Below, one piece after another: positions 18,193-25,021 of a stretch of DNA of 36,872 bases (positions within the stretch are counted from its first letter, which is position 1; every line of letters starts with the position of its first letter). The translations under genes and the position numbers were made by a program. Where the stretch lies: NCBI GenBank assembly GCA_026421215.1, contig JAPKBN010000019.1, forward strand, positions 1 to 36,872. The letters are read 5' to 3'. Source of the stretch: Dehalococcoidia bacterium (GTDB taxonomy: Bacteria > Chloroflexota > Dehalococcoidia > Lucifugimonadales > Lucifugimonadaceae). The notes beneath the pieces are model-generated. The model ran no database searches. It worked only from the letters and a program-made list of their open reading frames with translations, and was not told the DNA's origin.

Positions 18193-19518
18193 GTGAGCAC
18201 GAATTCTGACGACCAGCCAAAAGCTTTGCCGCGCATAGCTCGCACGCCCTTCTATTACGGCTGGGTGGTGCTCGTAGTAGCTGCTTTGGCGAGCTTTACA
18301 TCAGCCCCGGGTCAGACCTACACATTTTCGGTGTTTCAGGATTCGTTCATCGACGACATTGGTCTGTCTTCGACGACGATTTCGACGCTGTACCTGTTCG
18401 GTTCACTGTTCGCCGCTGCCGTGATAATTGTCGTTGGACGTAGCCTGGACCGATTCGGCCCGCGCATCATGCTCGTCGTGTCCACCCTGCTCCTTGGAGC
18501 GGGTGCCCTGTGGCTCTCCCGGGCTGACTCCGCATGGGCACTGTTCGTTGGTTTCGCGATCATGCGATCGATGGGACAAGGCGCGCTGAGCCTGATTCCG
18601 GCGACGGTCGTGTCTATCTGGTTCGTCAGAAAGCGCCCAATGGCGCTGGCACTGATGGCACTTGGTGGTGCCGCCGCAAGTGGCTTTTATCCTATTTACG
18701 GCGCCACACTGATTGATATTTTCGGGTGGCGGACGGCATGGGTGGTCATTGCATTCACGGCGTGGTCGATCCTCATTTTGCCAGCCATATTGTTGGTCCG
18801 TACGAGTCCGGAATCCATTGGTCTCCTCCCGGATGGAGACCCCACCAGATCCGTTCGATCTGATATTCCTGTTAAGAGAAACATGCTCGACTCAGAGCGG
18901 TCGTGGAGCTTGAATGAGGCAATGCACAGCCGGGCACTCTGGTTACTGATTTTCGCAGGAACTGCGCAATCGCTGGTCGGGACCGGGGTCATGTTTCACC
19001 AGGTCTCGTTTATGACATCGAAGGGTCTGACATCGTCCGCAGCAGCCGGAGTGTTCGTCGTGTTCGCACCTTCACTTATCGCCGGACAGTTCTTGTCTGG
19101 GTACCTGTCCAGCCGCGTCCCTATCCGCTACCTCATCGCCAGCGGACAGGGCGTGATCGTCGTTGCAATGTTGTTGTTGCTCGGCATAAATGAACTGTGG
19201 CATGCATATCTGTACGGCGCCGTGCTCGGGGTCAACATGGGGTTCCTGATGAACGCCACTCAGGCAATCTGGCCGACTTATTTTGGCCGAAAGAATCTCG
19301 GCAGCATTCGGGGCGTCACCAACTTCGGCATGATGGCGGCCGCGGCGCTCGGCCCGCTACCTCTGGCCCTCGCACTGGATTTGACCGGCTCATACACCAC
19401 CGGACTTGTTGCATACATGGCCCTTCCACCACTTTGCGGGGTCGCCGCGCTAATGGCGGGAAATCCGTCATCCGGTCCTCGGCACACTGGGCTTCACGCA
19501 CATCAATCATCCGCTTGA
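18193..19518 (+). CDS. MFS transporter, monocarboxylate/oxalate:formate-like
   Basis: This protein of 441 residues has twelve predicted membrane segments. YYGWVVLVVAALASFTSAPGQTYTFSVF is typical of the OFA/MCT branch: a Tyr-Gly-Trp opening and a helix 1 with PGQT. GRSLDRFGPR is the loop 2-3 motif, and a long cytoplasmic loop joins the halves. Substrates in this branch are small organic anions. The start is GTG at 18193, without a strong ribosome binding site. It is divergent from the CocE-like gene and convergent with the DapA-like gene. A hairpin at 19550-19574 separates it from that gene. Confidence 0.85.
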   Translation: MSTNSDDQPKALPRIARTPFYYGWVVLVVAALASFTSAPGQTYTFSVFQDSFIDDIGLSSTTISTLYLFGSLFAAAVIIVVGRSLDRFGPRIMLVVSTLLLGAGALWLSRADSAWALFVGFAIMRSMGQGALSLIPATVVSIWFVRKRPMALALMALGGAAASGFYPIYGATLIDIFGWRTAWVVIAFTAWSILILPAILLVRTSPESIGLLPDGDPTRSVRSDIPVKRNMLDSERSWSLNEAMHSRALWLLIFAGTAQSLVGTGVMFHQVSFMTSKGLTSSAAAGVFVVFAPSLIAGQFLSGYLSSRVPIRYLIASGQGVIVVAMLLLLGINELWHAYLYGAVLGVNMGFLMNATQAIWPTYFGRKNLGSIRGVTNFGMMAAAALGPLPLALALDLTGSYTTGLVAYMALPPLCGVAALMAGNPSSGPRHTGLHAHQSSA

Positions 19519-19549
19519 TCCAGGGCCGAATAGCATCGCAGACGCGAAA

Positions 19550-19574
19550 ATCGGGCGAACAACGTCCGCCCGAT
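19550..19574. terminator. hairpin between convergent genes
   Basis: ATCGGGCG (19550-19557) pairs with CGCCCGAT (19567-19574) around nine bases. It lies between the ends of the MFS and DapA-like genes. A run of A on its left is T-rich on the minus strand, so it would act best on the minus-strand transcript. Confidence 0.55.
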
Positions 19575-19602
19575 CTCGTTAATAACTGGGAGACGATCGG
19601 CT

Positions 19603-20523
19603 TTAGACCGCGGGTAGCTCCGGCAGTGAAGCCATGATGTCGTCCAACTCATCCTGTGTCGGCTTGTCTATCGCCGGACTCGGTGGTCGTGTGCCAAAGG
19701 TGTCCATCAGCCCGCGCTTCATCATCGCGTACTTACGAATGCTCAAGCCGATTCCGGGCTGGTTCTCATACCGAATGTACGGCACCCAGTCGTAGAAGAG
19801 TTTGCGTGCGCCAGCAACGTCTCCGGCCTCCAGGAGTCTATACAGGGCTACCAGCACCTCCGGGTACGCAAATCCGGTCATCGTTCCGGAGCCACCTCGA
19901 CGGAGTTCCTCAAACAGGAATGATCCACCAAGCCCGCCGAAGATGGCCATGTTGTCGCCGGTTAGCGCGAGCACCTGAGTGATCTTCGGCGGCGTCGGCG
20001 GGTCTTCCAGCTTCAAGTATTGTGCTCGAGGGAGTTCCGCGTTCAATCGTGCAATGAACGCAGGCGACATGTTCACGCCGCTCTCTGACGGATGATCCTG
20101 GACCACTATTCCGATGGTCGCCACGGATTGAACCGTCTCAAAGTAGCGGTATAGAACTGCCTCGTTCGGCTTTGCCATTCGTCCCGGCGAGACCATTACG
20201 GCCGTTCCACCGTGTTCCTGCGCCTCTCGGGTTCGCTTAGCAACGAGCACGTTGCTCTCCGAACTCACGCCGACGGTCACAGTCATCCGGCCATCCGAGG
20301 CCGCAACAACGGCATCCAGGACCGCCAGACGCTCATCGTCTGCAAGCCTGTGCGCTTCACCCATTACGCCGAGTACCACAACGCCCTTGCATCCAGTGTC
20401 GGCGGCGCAATTAACCAGACGTTTAAACGGCACAAGATCGACTTCACCGTTCTCATTGAACGGGGTCGGCAGCATAAAGTGGATACCATTCAAGCTAGTG
20501 TCGGCGGGCAATTCGTCCTCCAT
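19603..20523 (-). CDS. dihydrodipicolinate synthase/N-acetylneuraminate lyase superfamily protein (atypical active site)
   Basis: The class I aldolase barrel of this superfamily is clear over 306 residues. The Schiff-base lysine is Lys171 in YLKLEDPP. However, GTTGE of DapA is GVMGE (52-56). The strand that carries the catalytic tyrosine (YNVP in DapA) reads VQDHP (141-145), so Tyr is replaced by Gln. The downstream Arg of SRTG is Glu. True lysine biosynthesis is therefore unlikely. A retro-aldol or dehydratase activity on a sugar acid or oxo acid is more probable. It begins at ATG 20523 and faces the MFS gene across a hairpin. The actual substrate is unknown. Confidence 0.8.
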   Translation of the reverse strand: MEDELPADTSLNGIHFMLPTPFNENGEVDLVPFKRLVNCAADTGCKGVVVLGVMGEAHRLADDERLAVLDAVVAASDGRMTVTVGVSSESNVLVAKRTREAQEHGGTAVMVSPGRMAKPNEAVLYRYFETVQSVATIGIVVQDHPSESGVNMSPAFIARLNAELPRAQYLKLEDPPTPPKITQVLALTGDNMAIFGGLGGSFLFEELRRGGSGTMTGFAYPEVLVALYRLLEAGDVAGARKLFYDWVPYIRYENQPGIGLSIRKYAMMKRGLMDTFGTRPPSPAIDKPTQDELDDIMASLPELPAV

Positions 20524-20706
20524 GTGGTTTCGGCAGATACGTTTATGGGAATCAACTGGTGCAGGGCTTCTTTCGCCAGGCGCGCGAAAATCCGCCGTCG
20601 AAGGTTACCCGAATCTGGTCCCCGGCGACCGTTTTTCCTGAAGCTGCTTACACAGCGCGCTCAGCTCCGCAAAGATTGTGAAGAATTCCACGGTAGCTTT
20701 ATTCTC

Positions 20707-20735
20707 TTGACACTTACCACGGGCGTGCCTACGAT
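20707..20735 (+). promoter_or_regulatory. strong sigma-70-type promoter
   Basis: TTGACA (20707-20712) and TACGAT (20730-20735) are separated by exactly 17 bases. A perfect 6-bp inverted repeat, ACGATT/AATCGT (20731-20746), overlaps the -10 box and the likely start of transcription, so a repressor could act here. Transcription should start near 20742 on the plus strand. Confidence 0.75.
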
Positions 20736-20741
20736 TCTCTA

Positions 20742-20860
20742 ATCGTGAATCACTTTGATCAAGAGCCGCGCGCGTTCGCTTGTTGTCGGACAACTTTGAG
20801 AGCCTGACTGCGCGCTACAGACGTTGCAAGGGCCTCATCACGACAGATGAGGCTTTTTTA
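20742..20860 (+). ncRNA. candidate ~120-nt small RNA or transcription-attenuating leader of the nitrite/sulfite reductase gene
   Basis: A strong promoter is followed after about 90 bases by an intrinsic terminator, with no open reading frame between. The transcript contains a GTTGT/ACAAC hairpin around a CGG loop (about 20783-20795) and two GCGCGC tracts (near 20770 and 20811) that could pair. ACTTTGA followed closely by AGAGCC occurs twice. It either ends as a free small RNA, or serves as a leader whose terminator controls read-through into the siroheme reductase 75 bases on. No known riboswitch class was matched by eye. Confidence 0.55.
20832..20860 (+). terminator. intrinsic terminator or attenuator
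   Basis: GCCTCATC (20832-20839) pairs with GATGAGGC (20846-20853) around the hexaloop ACGACA, followed by TTTTTTA. It lies 75 bases before the nitrite/sulfite reductase start, on the same strand, with no plus-strand protein gene directly before it. Confidence 0.85.
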
Positions 20861-20934
20861 TTTCCAGTTTATTCCGGCCAATACATGGCCATACCGGACC
20901 CCCAAAACGGCTATTCCGGACCAGGGAGCATTAG

Positions 20935-22728
20935 TTGACTACAAAGACTCAGAAGCCTCGATGGACTCCAAACCCCGACGGACAACGCGTCCTCGAAATT
21001 CGCCCCGGCGAGATCGAGGATTTCGAACATGAAGTGGCGCGATTCCGAAACGGTGAATGGGAAGAAGCCCAGTTCATGGCGTACCGCCTGAAGCAGGGCG
21101 TGTACGGCCAGCGCCAGGTTGACCAGCAGATGATGAGGGTCAAGGCGCCATTCGGCGGGCTCACGGCGGACCAGTTGGACGTACTCGGCAAAGTCGCCGC
21201 GGAATACGCACCGCTTAAGAAGGGCCACCTCACTACCCGTGAGAACGTCCAATTCCATCACATTTTTCTGGACGACACTCCAGAAATCATGCGCTTACTC
21301 GGCGATGTCGGCCTGAGCACCCGCGAAGCCTGCGGCAACACAGTACGCAACGTAACCGGATCTCCCGCAGCCGGTGTCGCAGCCGACGAAGTTTTCGACG
21401 CCACTCCGTACGCGGCTGCGTACGCACGCTATTTCTTGCGTCATGAGCTTTCGGGCATCATGCCCCGAAAGATCAAGACCGCTTTCTCCGGTGGACCGAG
21501 CGATGATGCCGTGGTCGGTATCCACGACGTTGGCTTCATCTCCAAGATGAAGGACGGCAAACGAGGCTTCAAGATGGTCATGGGTGGCGGACTTGCAATC
21601 CTTCCGAAGGAAGCTCCGGTCCTTTACGAATGGATTTCGATCGACAACTACCTCCACGCCGCAGAAGCGGCCCTGCGGATCTTCAACCGCTCGGAAGAAG
21701 AGCGGAAGAACCGCATGAAGGCCCGAGTCAAGTTCTTGATCGATCGCATCGGAATCGACGAGTTCCGAGATCAGATCGAAGAAGAGCTAAAGGGCGACTG
21801 GGTAGAGCCGATCGATTTGGAAGCGCTTCTCTGGACCGAAGACGAATCCGTCGATGCAGCGCCGGCTGATCTAAAAGCCGCCGCAGAAGTTTCGTTTGAC
21901 GACGCTTCAGACGCGTTCAAAGAGTGGCACCGCACCAACGTCGTCCCGCAGAAGCAAAACGGTTACAACATGGTCCACATTGTGTTGCAGCGCGGTGACC
22001 TCTTTGCGCACCAGTGGTCGCCCGTAGCGGAGATCGTTCGCGAGTTTGCGGGCGGACGCGTACGTATCGACATCCAGCAGAACATGGTGATGCGCTGGGT
22101 CCGGACCGAGTCACTCATGGAGGTTTGGGAGAGGCTAACCGAACTCGAACTTGCACGCTCTGGAGCACACACCATCACGGACGTTGTGACCTGCCCGGGC
22201 ACCGACTCATGCAAGCTCGGCATCACCTCCTCAATGGGCCTGAACAAGGCTCTCACCGATTTCCTTGAGACGTACGACACATCAGACCCGCTGGTAAACC
22301 AGATGCACATCAAGGCCAGCGGTTGCCCCAACTCCTGTGGTCAGCACCACATCGCCGACATCGGTTTCCACGGTGCTGTCATCAAGGGCAAGGGCGGACA
22401 GGTCCCGGCTTACGAGCTGTTCTTGGGCGGCGACTATCAGATCGGAGACGGTAAGGTACAGATCGGCACTAGGATCAAGGCACGTGTTCCGGCAAAGAAG
22501 GCCCCGGAAGTATTGAAGGGTCTCCTGGACAACTACCAGGCCGACCGTGAAGCAGGGGAGAAATTCCCAGCATACGTTCAGCGCATGGGCACGGGTTACT
22601 TCGAGGAGTACCTCGCAGACTTCCGGGATGTTGGGCCGCTGGATCGAGATCACATCCAGAATTACATGGACTGGGACAAGACCATTCTTTACGTGCTTGA
22701 GCGCGGAGAGGGTGAGTGCGCGGTCTAG
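20935..22728 (+). CDS. siroheme-dependent nitrite/sulfite reductase
   Basis: This 597-residue enzyme reduces nitrite to ammonia or sulfite to sulfide with six electrons from ferredoxin or NAD(P)H. It has two ferredoxin-like half domains (APFGGLTADQLDVLGKVA; YNMVHIVLQRGDLFAHQW) and the siroheme fold. The [4Fe-4S]-siroheme cysteines are in TCPGTDSCKLG and ASGCPNSCGQHH (C-x5-C, then C-x3-C). Siroheme-binding basic residues occur in the KKGHLTTRENVQFHH and NTVRNVTG stretches. The start is TTG at 20935, with GGAG upstream. The sequence alone does not decide nitrite against sulfite. It is preceded by an attenuator-like leader and followed by a strong terminator, so it is probably monocistronic. Confidence 0.92.
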   Translation: MTTKTQKPRWTPNPDGQRVLEIRPGEIEDFEHEVARFRNGEWEEAQFMAYRLKQGVYGQRQVDQQMMRVKAPFGGLTADQLDVLGKVAAEYAPLKKGHLTTRENVQFHHIFLDDTPEIMRLLGDVGLSTREACGNTVRNVTGSPAAGVAADEVFDATPYAAAYARYFLRHELSGIMPRKIKTAFSGGPSDDAVVGIHDVGFISKMKDGKRGFKMVMGGGLAILPKEAPVLYEWISIDNYLHAAEAALRIFNRSEEERKNRMKARVKFLIDRIGIDEFRDQIEEELKGDWVEPIDLEALLWTEDESVDAAPADLKAAAEVSFDDASDAFKEWHRTNVVPQKQNGYNMVHIVLQRGDLFAHQWSPVAEIVREFAGGRVRIDIQQNMVMRWVRTESLMEVWERLTELELARSGAHTITDVVTCPGTDSCKLGITSSMGLNKALTDFLETYDTSDPLVNQMHIKASGCPNSCGQHHIADIGFHGAVIKGKGGQVPAYELFLGGDYQIGDGKVQIGTRIKARVPAKKAPEVLKGLLDNYQADREAGEKFPAYVQRMGTGYFEEYLADFRDVGPLDRDHIQNYMDWDKTILYVLERGEGECAV

Positions 22729-22745
22729 ACCCCGTAACAGGGAAC

Positions 22746-22790
22746 AACACAGAAAGGCCCCGTCTTACGACGGGGCCTTTCTGTGTTTTC
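22746..22790. terminator. bidirectional intrinsic terminator
   Basis: A perfect 19-bp stem (22746-22764 with 22769-22787) closes on TTAC and is followed by TTTC. It serves the reductase gene on the plus strand and, by symmetry, the small gene at 22849-23148 on the minus strand. Confidence 0.92.
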
Positions 22791-22848
22791 TACCGGACTG
22801 TGTTCGAGCGGGGCCGGAAGTATTGCCATGGATCCTACGCCAGACCCG

Positions 22849-23148
22849 CTACCCGGCGTGAACCACCTCGTCAGCGCCCGTCAGGTCATGGGCGTGTCCG
22901 TCAACACCTGTCTGAAGCGCCACTTCGATGCTCTTGATCAGCCGTCGGGCTGAGTCAGCGCTGATCTCCACTGCAACCCGGTTGCCGGGCTTTGTGGGAT
23001 CGGCAACAAAGTCGATCATCAGAGCATGGTCTAGCGGAGCGTCGTACGGGTGATCGTAGTACACATTTGCCTGGTTCATCCTGAACCAGCCGTCTGCCCC
23101 CTTACCGCTTCCGTACATCTCTGCCGTCTCGATTATCCATGTGCACAT
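22849..23148 (-). CDS. small conserved protein of unknown function
   Basis: This 99-residue protein begins MCTWIIETAEMYGSGKGADGWF and has the core NVYYDHPYDAPLDHALMIDFV, then VAVEISADSARRLIKSIEVAL. It looks like a conserved actinobacterial/chloroflexal hypothetical family (possibly DUF6295, from memory only). The short stretch of His and Asp residues (DHP, LDHAL) could bind a metal or ligand. No membrane segment or signal is seen. The ATG has a strong GGAGGA ribosome binding site. It lies 113 bases downstream of the dienelactone hydrolase gene on the same strand, and the two may form one transcript. Confidence 0.75.
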   Translation of the reverse strand: MCTWIIETAEMYGSGKGADGWFRMNQANVYYDHPYDAPLDHALMIDFVADPTKPGNRVAVEISADSARRLIKSIEVALQTGVDGHAHDLTGADEVVHAG

Positions 23149-23261
23149 ATGTGTAGTCCTCCAAAGTTGAATATGTTCTTAATGATGGCGGGGAAAACCC
23201 GTGTGCCGAGTTCTCGTAGCGCCGGCGCTCTCACATCGCGCGTCTTGGAGACGATTGACCC

Positions 23262-24020
23262 TTAGGCACGCAGATACTTGCCGAACCACTTCCACACTTC
23301 GCCCCATGCCTCGGTCGCCTGCACCGGCCGATATCCGGGTCTGTCGACGGCAAAGAAGCCGTGGCCTGCGCCGTCGTACCGGTGGAACTCGTGCGTTACC
23401 CCATGCTTCTTGAGTTCTTCCTCGGTGGCGTCCACTTCAGCGGGTGGGGGCGACTGATCATCGTTGCCAAAGATTCCGAGCACAGGAGCCTTGATGTTCG
23501 CAGTCATATCTATCGGTGCAACGGGGTTTTGTGCGGTGAGTTCATCAGCAGAAGCGATAACCCGTCCACCCCAGCAGTCAACCGCGGCATCCAAATCCGG
23601 GATGGAGCCAGCACAGAGGTAGACCTGGCGTCCGCCGGAGCAGAAACCGATGATCCCGATCTTCCCGTTGTGATACGGCAGAGACCTCAAGTACTCCATC
23701 GTGCCTTCCACATCGGCCACACACCGGGAGTCCGGCACGCCACCGGCCGCACGTGAGACGGCGGCCACGTCGTCCGGCGAACCCGGGCCTTCCCGATAGT
23801 GCAAGTTCGGGTCGATGCCGATGTAGCCGTAGTGCGCGAACTTACGGGTGATCTCTTTGGTGGCGTCGTCCCAGCCGGGCATGTGATGAAGAACGATCAC
23901 CGCCGGGTACGGGCCCGAGCCGAGCGGCCGCGCCATATAGGCGCCGATCTCGTCCCCACCGTCACCGGTGATTCTAATGGTCTCCGCCAACATTCCTTCG
24001 TACTCACGTCCCGTAGTCAT
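23262..24020 (-). CDS. dienelactone hydrolase family protein
   Basis: The 252-residue alpha/beta hydrolase has a Cys nucleophile at Cys127 in GFCSGG, the Asp at 187/188 in GNDDQSPP and His220 in GAGHGF. These are the carboxymethylenebutenolidase triad used in chloroaromatic and beta-ketoadipate-like routes. An Arg-rich N-terminal extension is excluded because the ATG at 24020 (MTTGREYEG) has GGGAG at proper spacing, while the ATG at 24086 has none. The family also includes hydrolases of other lactones and esters. It reads in the same direction as the small protein that follows it. Confidence 0.88.
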   Translation of the reverse strand: MTTGREYEGMLAETIRITGDGGDEIGAYMARPLGSGPYPAVIVLHHMPGWDDATKEITRKFAHYGYIGIDPNLHYREGPGSPDDVAAVSRAAGGVPDSRCVADVEGTMEYLRSLPYHNGKIGIIGFCSGGRQVYLCAGSIPDLDAAVDCWGGRVIASADELTAQNPVAPIDMTANIKAPVLGIFGNDDQSPPPAEVDATEEELKKHGVTHEFHRYDGAGHGFFAVDRPGYRPVQATEAWGEVWKWFGKYLRA

Positions 24021-24215
24021 GCGCTGGCTCCCTTGCTTACGGCATACGGCGTAATCGTCTGGTTTGTGACCGACGCGACGGCGCAAGCTCTAGTTTGTCG
24101 AAGGCCGCACGTTAGCACAGGTCCAGAGACAAACTTACATCTGGCGAAATGGATCACGCCAGAGATCACCCGCTGGACGAGTCACGAGAGCGTCGGTCAG
24201 GAAAGACTGGCAGTC

Positions 24216-24575
24216 CTAGCGCTGATTGCTAAAGAACTTTCGAAACCGGTTCGACCACGAATCCGGGAAGTCGACCACTTCTCCACGCCAACCTTTTTGG
24301 AAACGCTGCTGTCTGGTCCGCGTGAAATACACGATGTAGCCGGCAACAAACAGCAGAGCGCCGACCAGCGCCAGCAACACGAAGAGCGACTTCAAAATCA
24401 GCCCGCCGATTATCAGTGCGATCCCGGCCATCATGAGGTTGATTGAGCTAAGCGCCAGTCGGGGTCGAGGCACGCTAATTTGCCTGCTCGTCGACCGGAC
24501 GCGTTCAGCGCGCCTCGCCCGGCGGTCATCACGGTCGATGATCTCTTCGATTTCTTTCTCATATCGTCGCGGCAT
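24216..24575 (-). CDS. small two-helix membrane protein
   Basis: This 119-residue protein has a charged N-terminus (EKEIEEIIDRDDRRARRAER), two membrane segments (about residues 44-61 and 63-84) and a basic C-terminus with WRGEVVDFP. Both termini should face the cytoplasm. It is not assigned to a named family. A short acidic/basic N-terminal helix followed by a hairpin of helices is common in small bacterial membrane proteins. It is divergent from csoR, with 177 bases between them. Confidence 0.65.
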   Translation of the reverse strand: MPRRYEKEIEEIIDRDDRRARRAERVRSTSRQISVPRPRLALSSINLMMAGIALIIGGLILKSLFVLLALVGALLFVAGYIVYFTRTRQQRFQKGWRGEVVDFPDSWSNRFRKFFSNQR

Positions 24576-24663
24576 TACGCATCTCCACGGGGCCGTAGCC
24601 CATCTAACAGGATGCTATTTGCGCCGACGACAACCGTCAACGTTTTCGAATTCATGCAGACAG

Positions 24664-24726
24664 TTGGACAAAGGGTCAAATCCAGCATATTATAGCTTCC
24701 AAACCCCTCCCAGGGGGGGGTGGGTT
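24664..24726 (+). promoter_or_regulatory. csoR-copA promoter with G/C-tract operator
   Basis: TTGGAC (24664-24669) and TATTAT (24688-24693) form a promoter with an 18-base spacer. Just after, across the expected start of transcription, is AACCCC...CCC-A-GGGG...GGGTT (24702-24726). This is an inverted arrangement of C and G tracts like those bound by copper-sensing CsoR. A repressor bound here would block initiation, and Cu(I) should release it. The site was judged by eye. Confidence 0.65.
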
Positions 24727-24752
24727 AAGAAGTAACAAGCTCGGAACAAATC

Positions 24753-25019
24753 ATGTTCGACGAAACAACAAAAGACGCCACCAACCGCATCTCCTACATC
24801 GAAGGCCACCTGGCAGGTGTCAAAAAGATGGTCGCAGAGGGACGCTACTGCGTCGACATCCTCAAGCAAACCTACGCCATACGACGCGCCATCGAGAAGC
24901 TCGAGACTAAACTCCTTGACGGTCACCTTCACTCATGCGTACTCGAGGGGGTGCAAGAGGGGCGATCTGAGGAGATATTGGACGAACTAGTAGAGCTTTA
25001 CGGACTGGCTAACAAGTAG
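24753..25019 (+). CDS. csoR: CsoR-type copper-sensing repressor
   Basis: The 88-residue all-helical protein belongs to the CsoR/RcnR family. Cys33, His58 and Cys62 have the spacing of the Cu(I) ligands Cys36, His61 and Cys65 of Mycobacterium CsoR. This argues for copper over the nickel, formaldehyde or persulfide branches. The usual basic DNA-contact segment is present at [17 protein letters not shown]. It is immediately followed by copA (2 bases apart), and the pair is probably co-transcribed from the promoter at 24664. CsoR without metal should repress, and copper-loaded CsoR should leave the operator. Confidence 0.92.
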   Translation: MFDETTKDATNRISYIEGHLAGVKKMVAEGRYCVDILKQTYAIRRAIEKLETKLLDGHLHSCVLEGVQEGRSEEILDELVELYGLANK

Positions 25020-25021
25020 CG

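Noticed and set aside
18193..20523. Sialic-acid uptake and lyase cluster (MFS plus NAL-like)
   Set aside because: No kinase or epimerase genes of that pathway are present, the carrier belongs to another branch, and the lyase lacks the needed residues.
20605..20793. 62-codon minus-strand reading frame upstream of the DapA-like gene
   Set aside because: It covers the strong plus-strand promoter and has no known motif.
20832..20860. ANTAR-type antitermination element before the siroheme reductase
   Set aside because: The terminator has a six-base loop, but it reads ACGACA and lacks the A1 and G4 pattern of ANTAR target loops. The second required hexaloop hairpin was not found.
24243..24268. 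tRNA-like T-arm (GGTTCGA followed by GAATCC)
   Set aside because: It lies inside the coding sequence of the small membrane protein, and no acceptor or anticodon arms flank it. No tRNA was found in the window.
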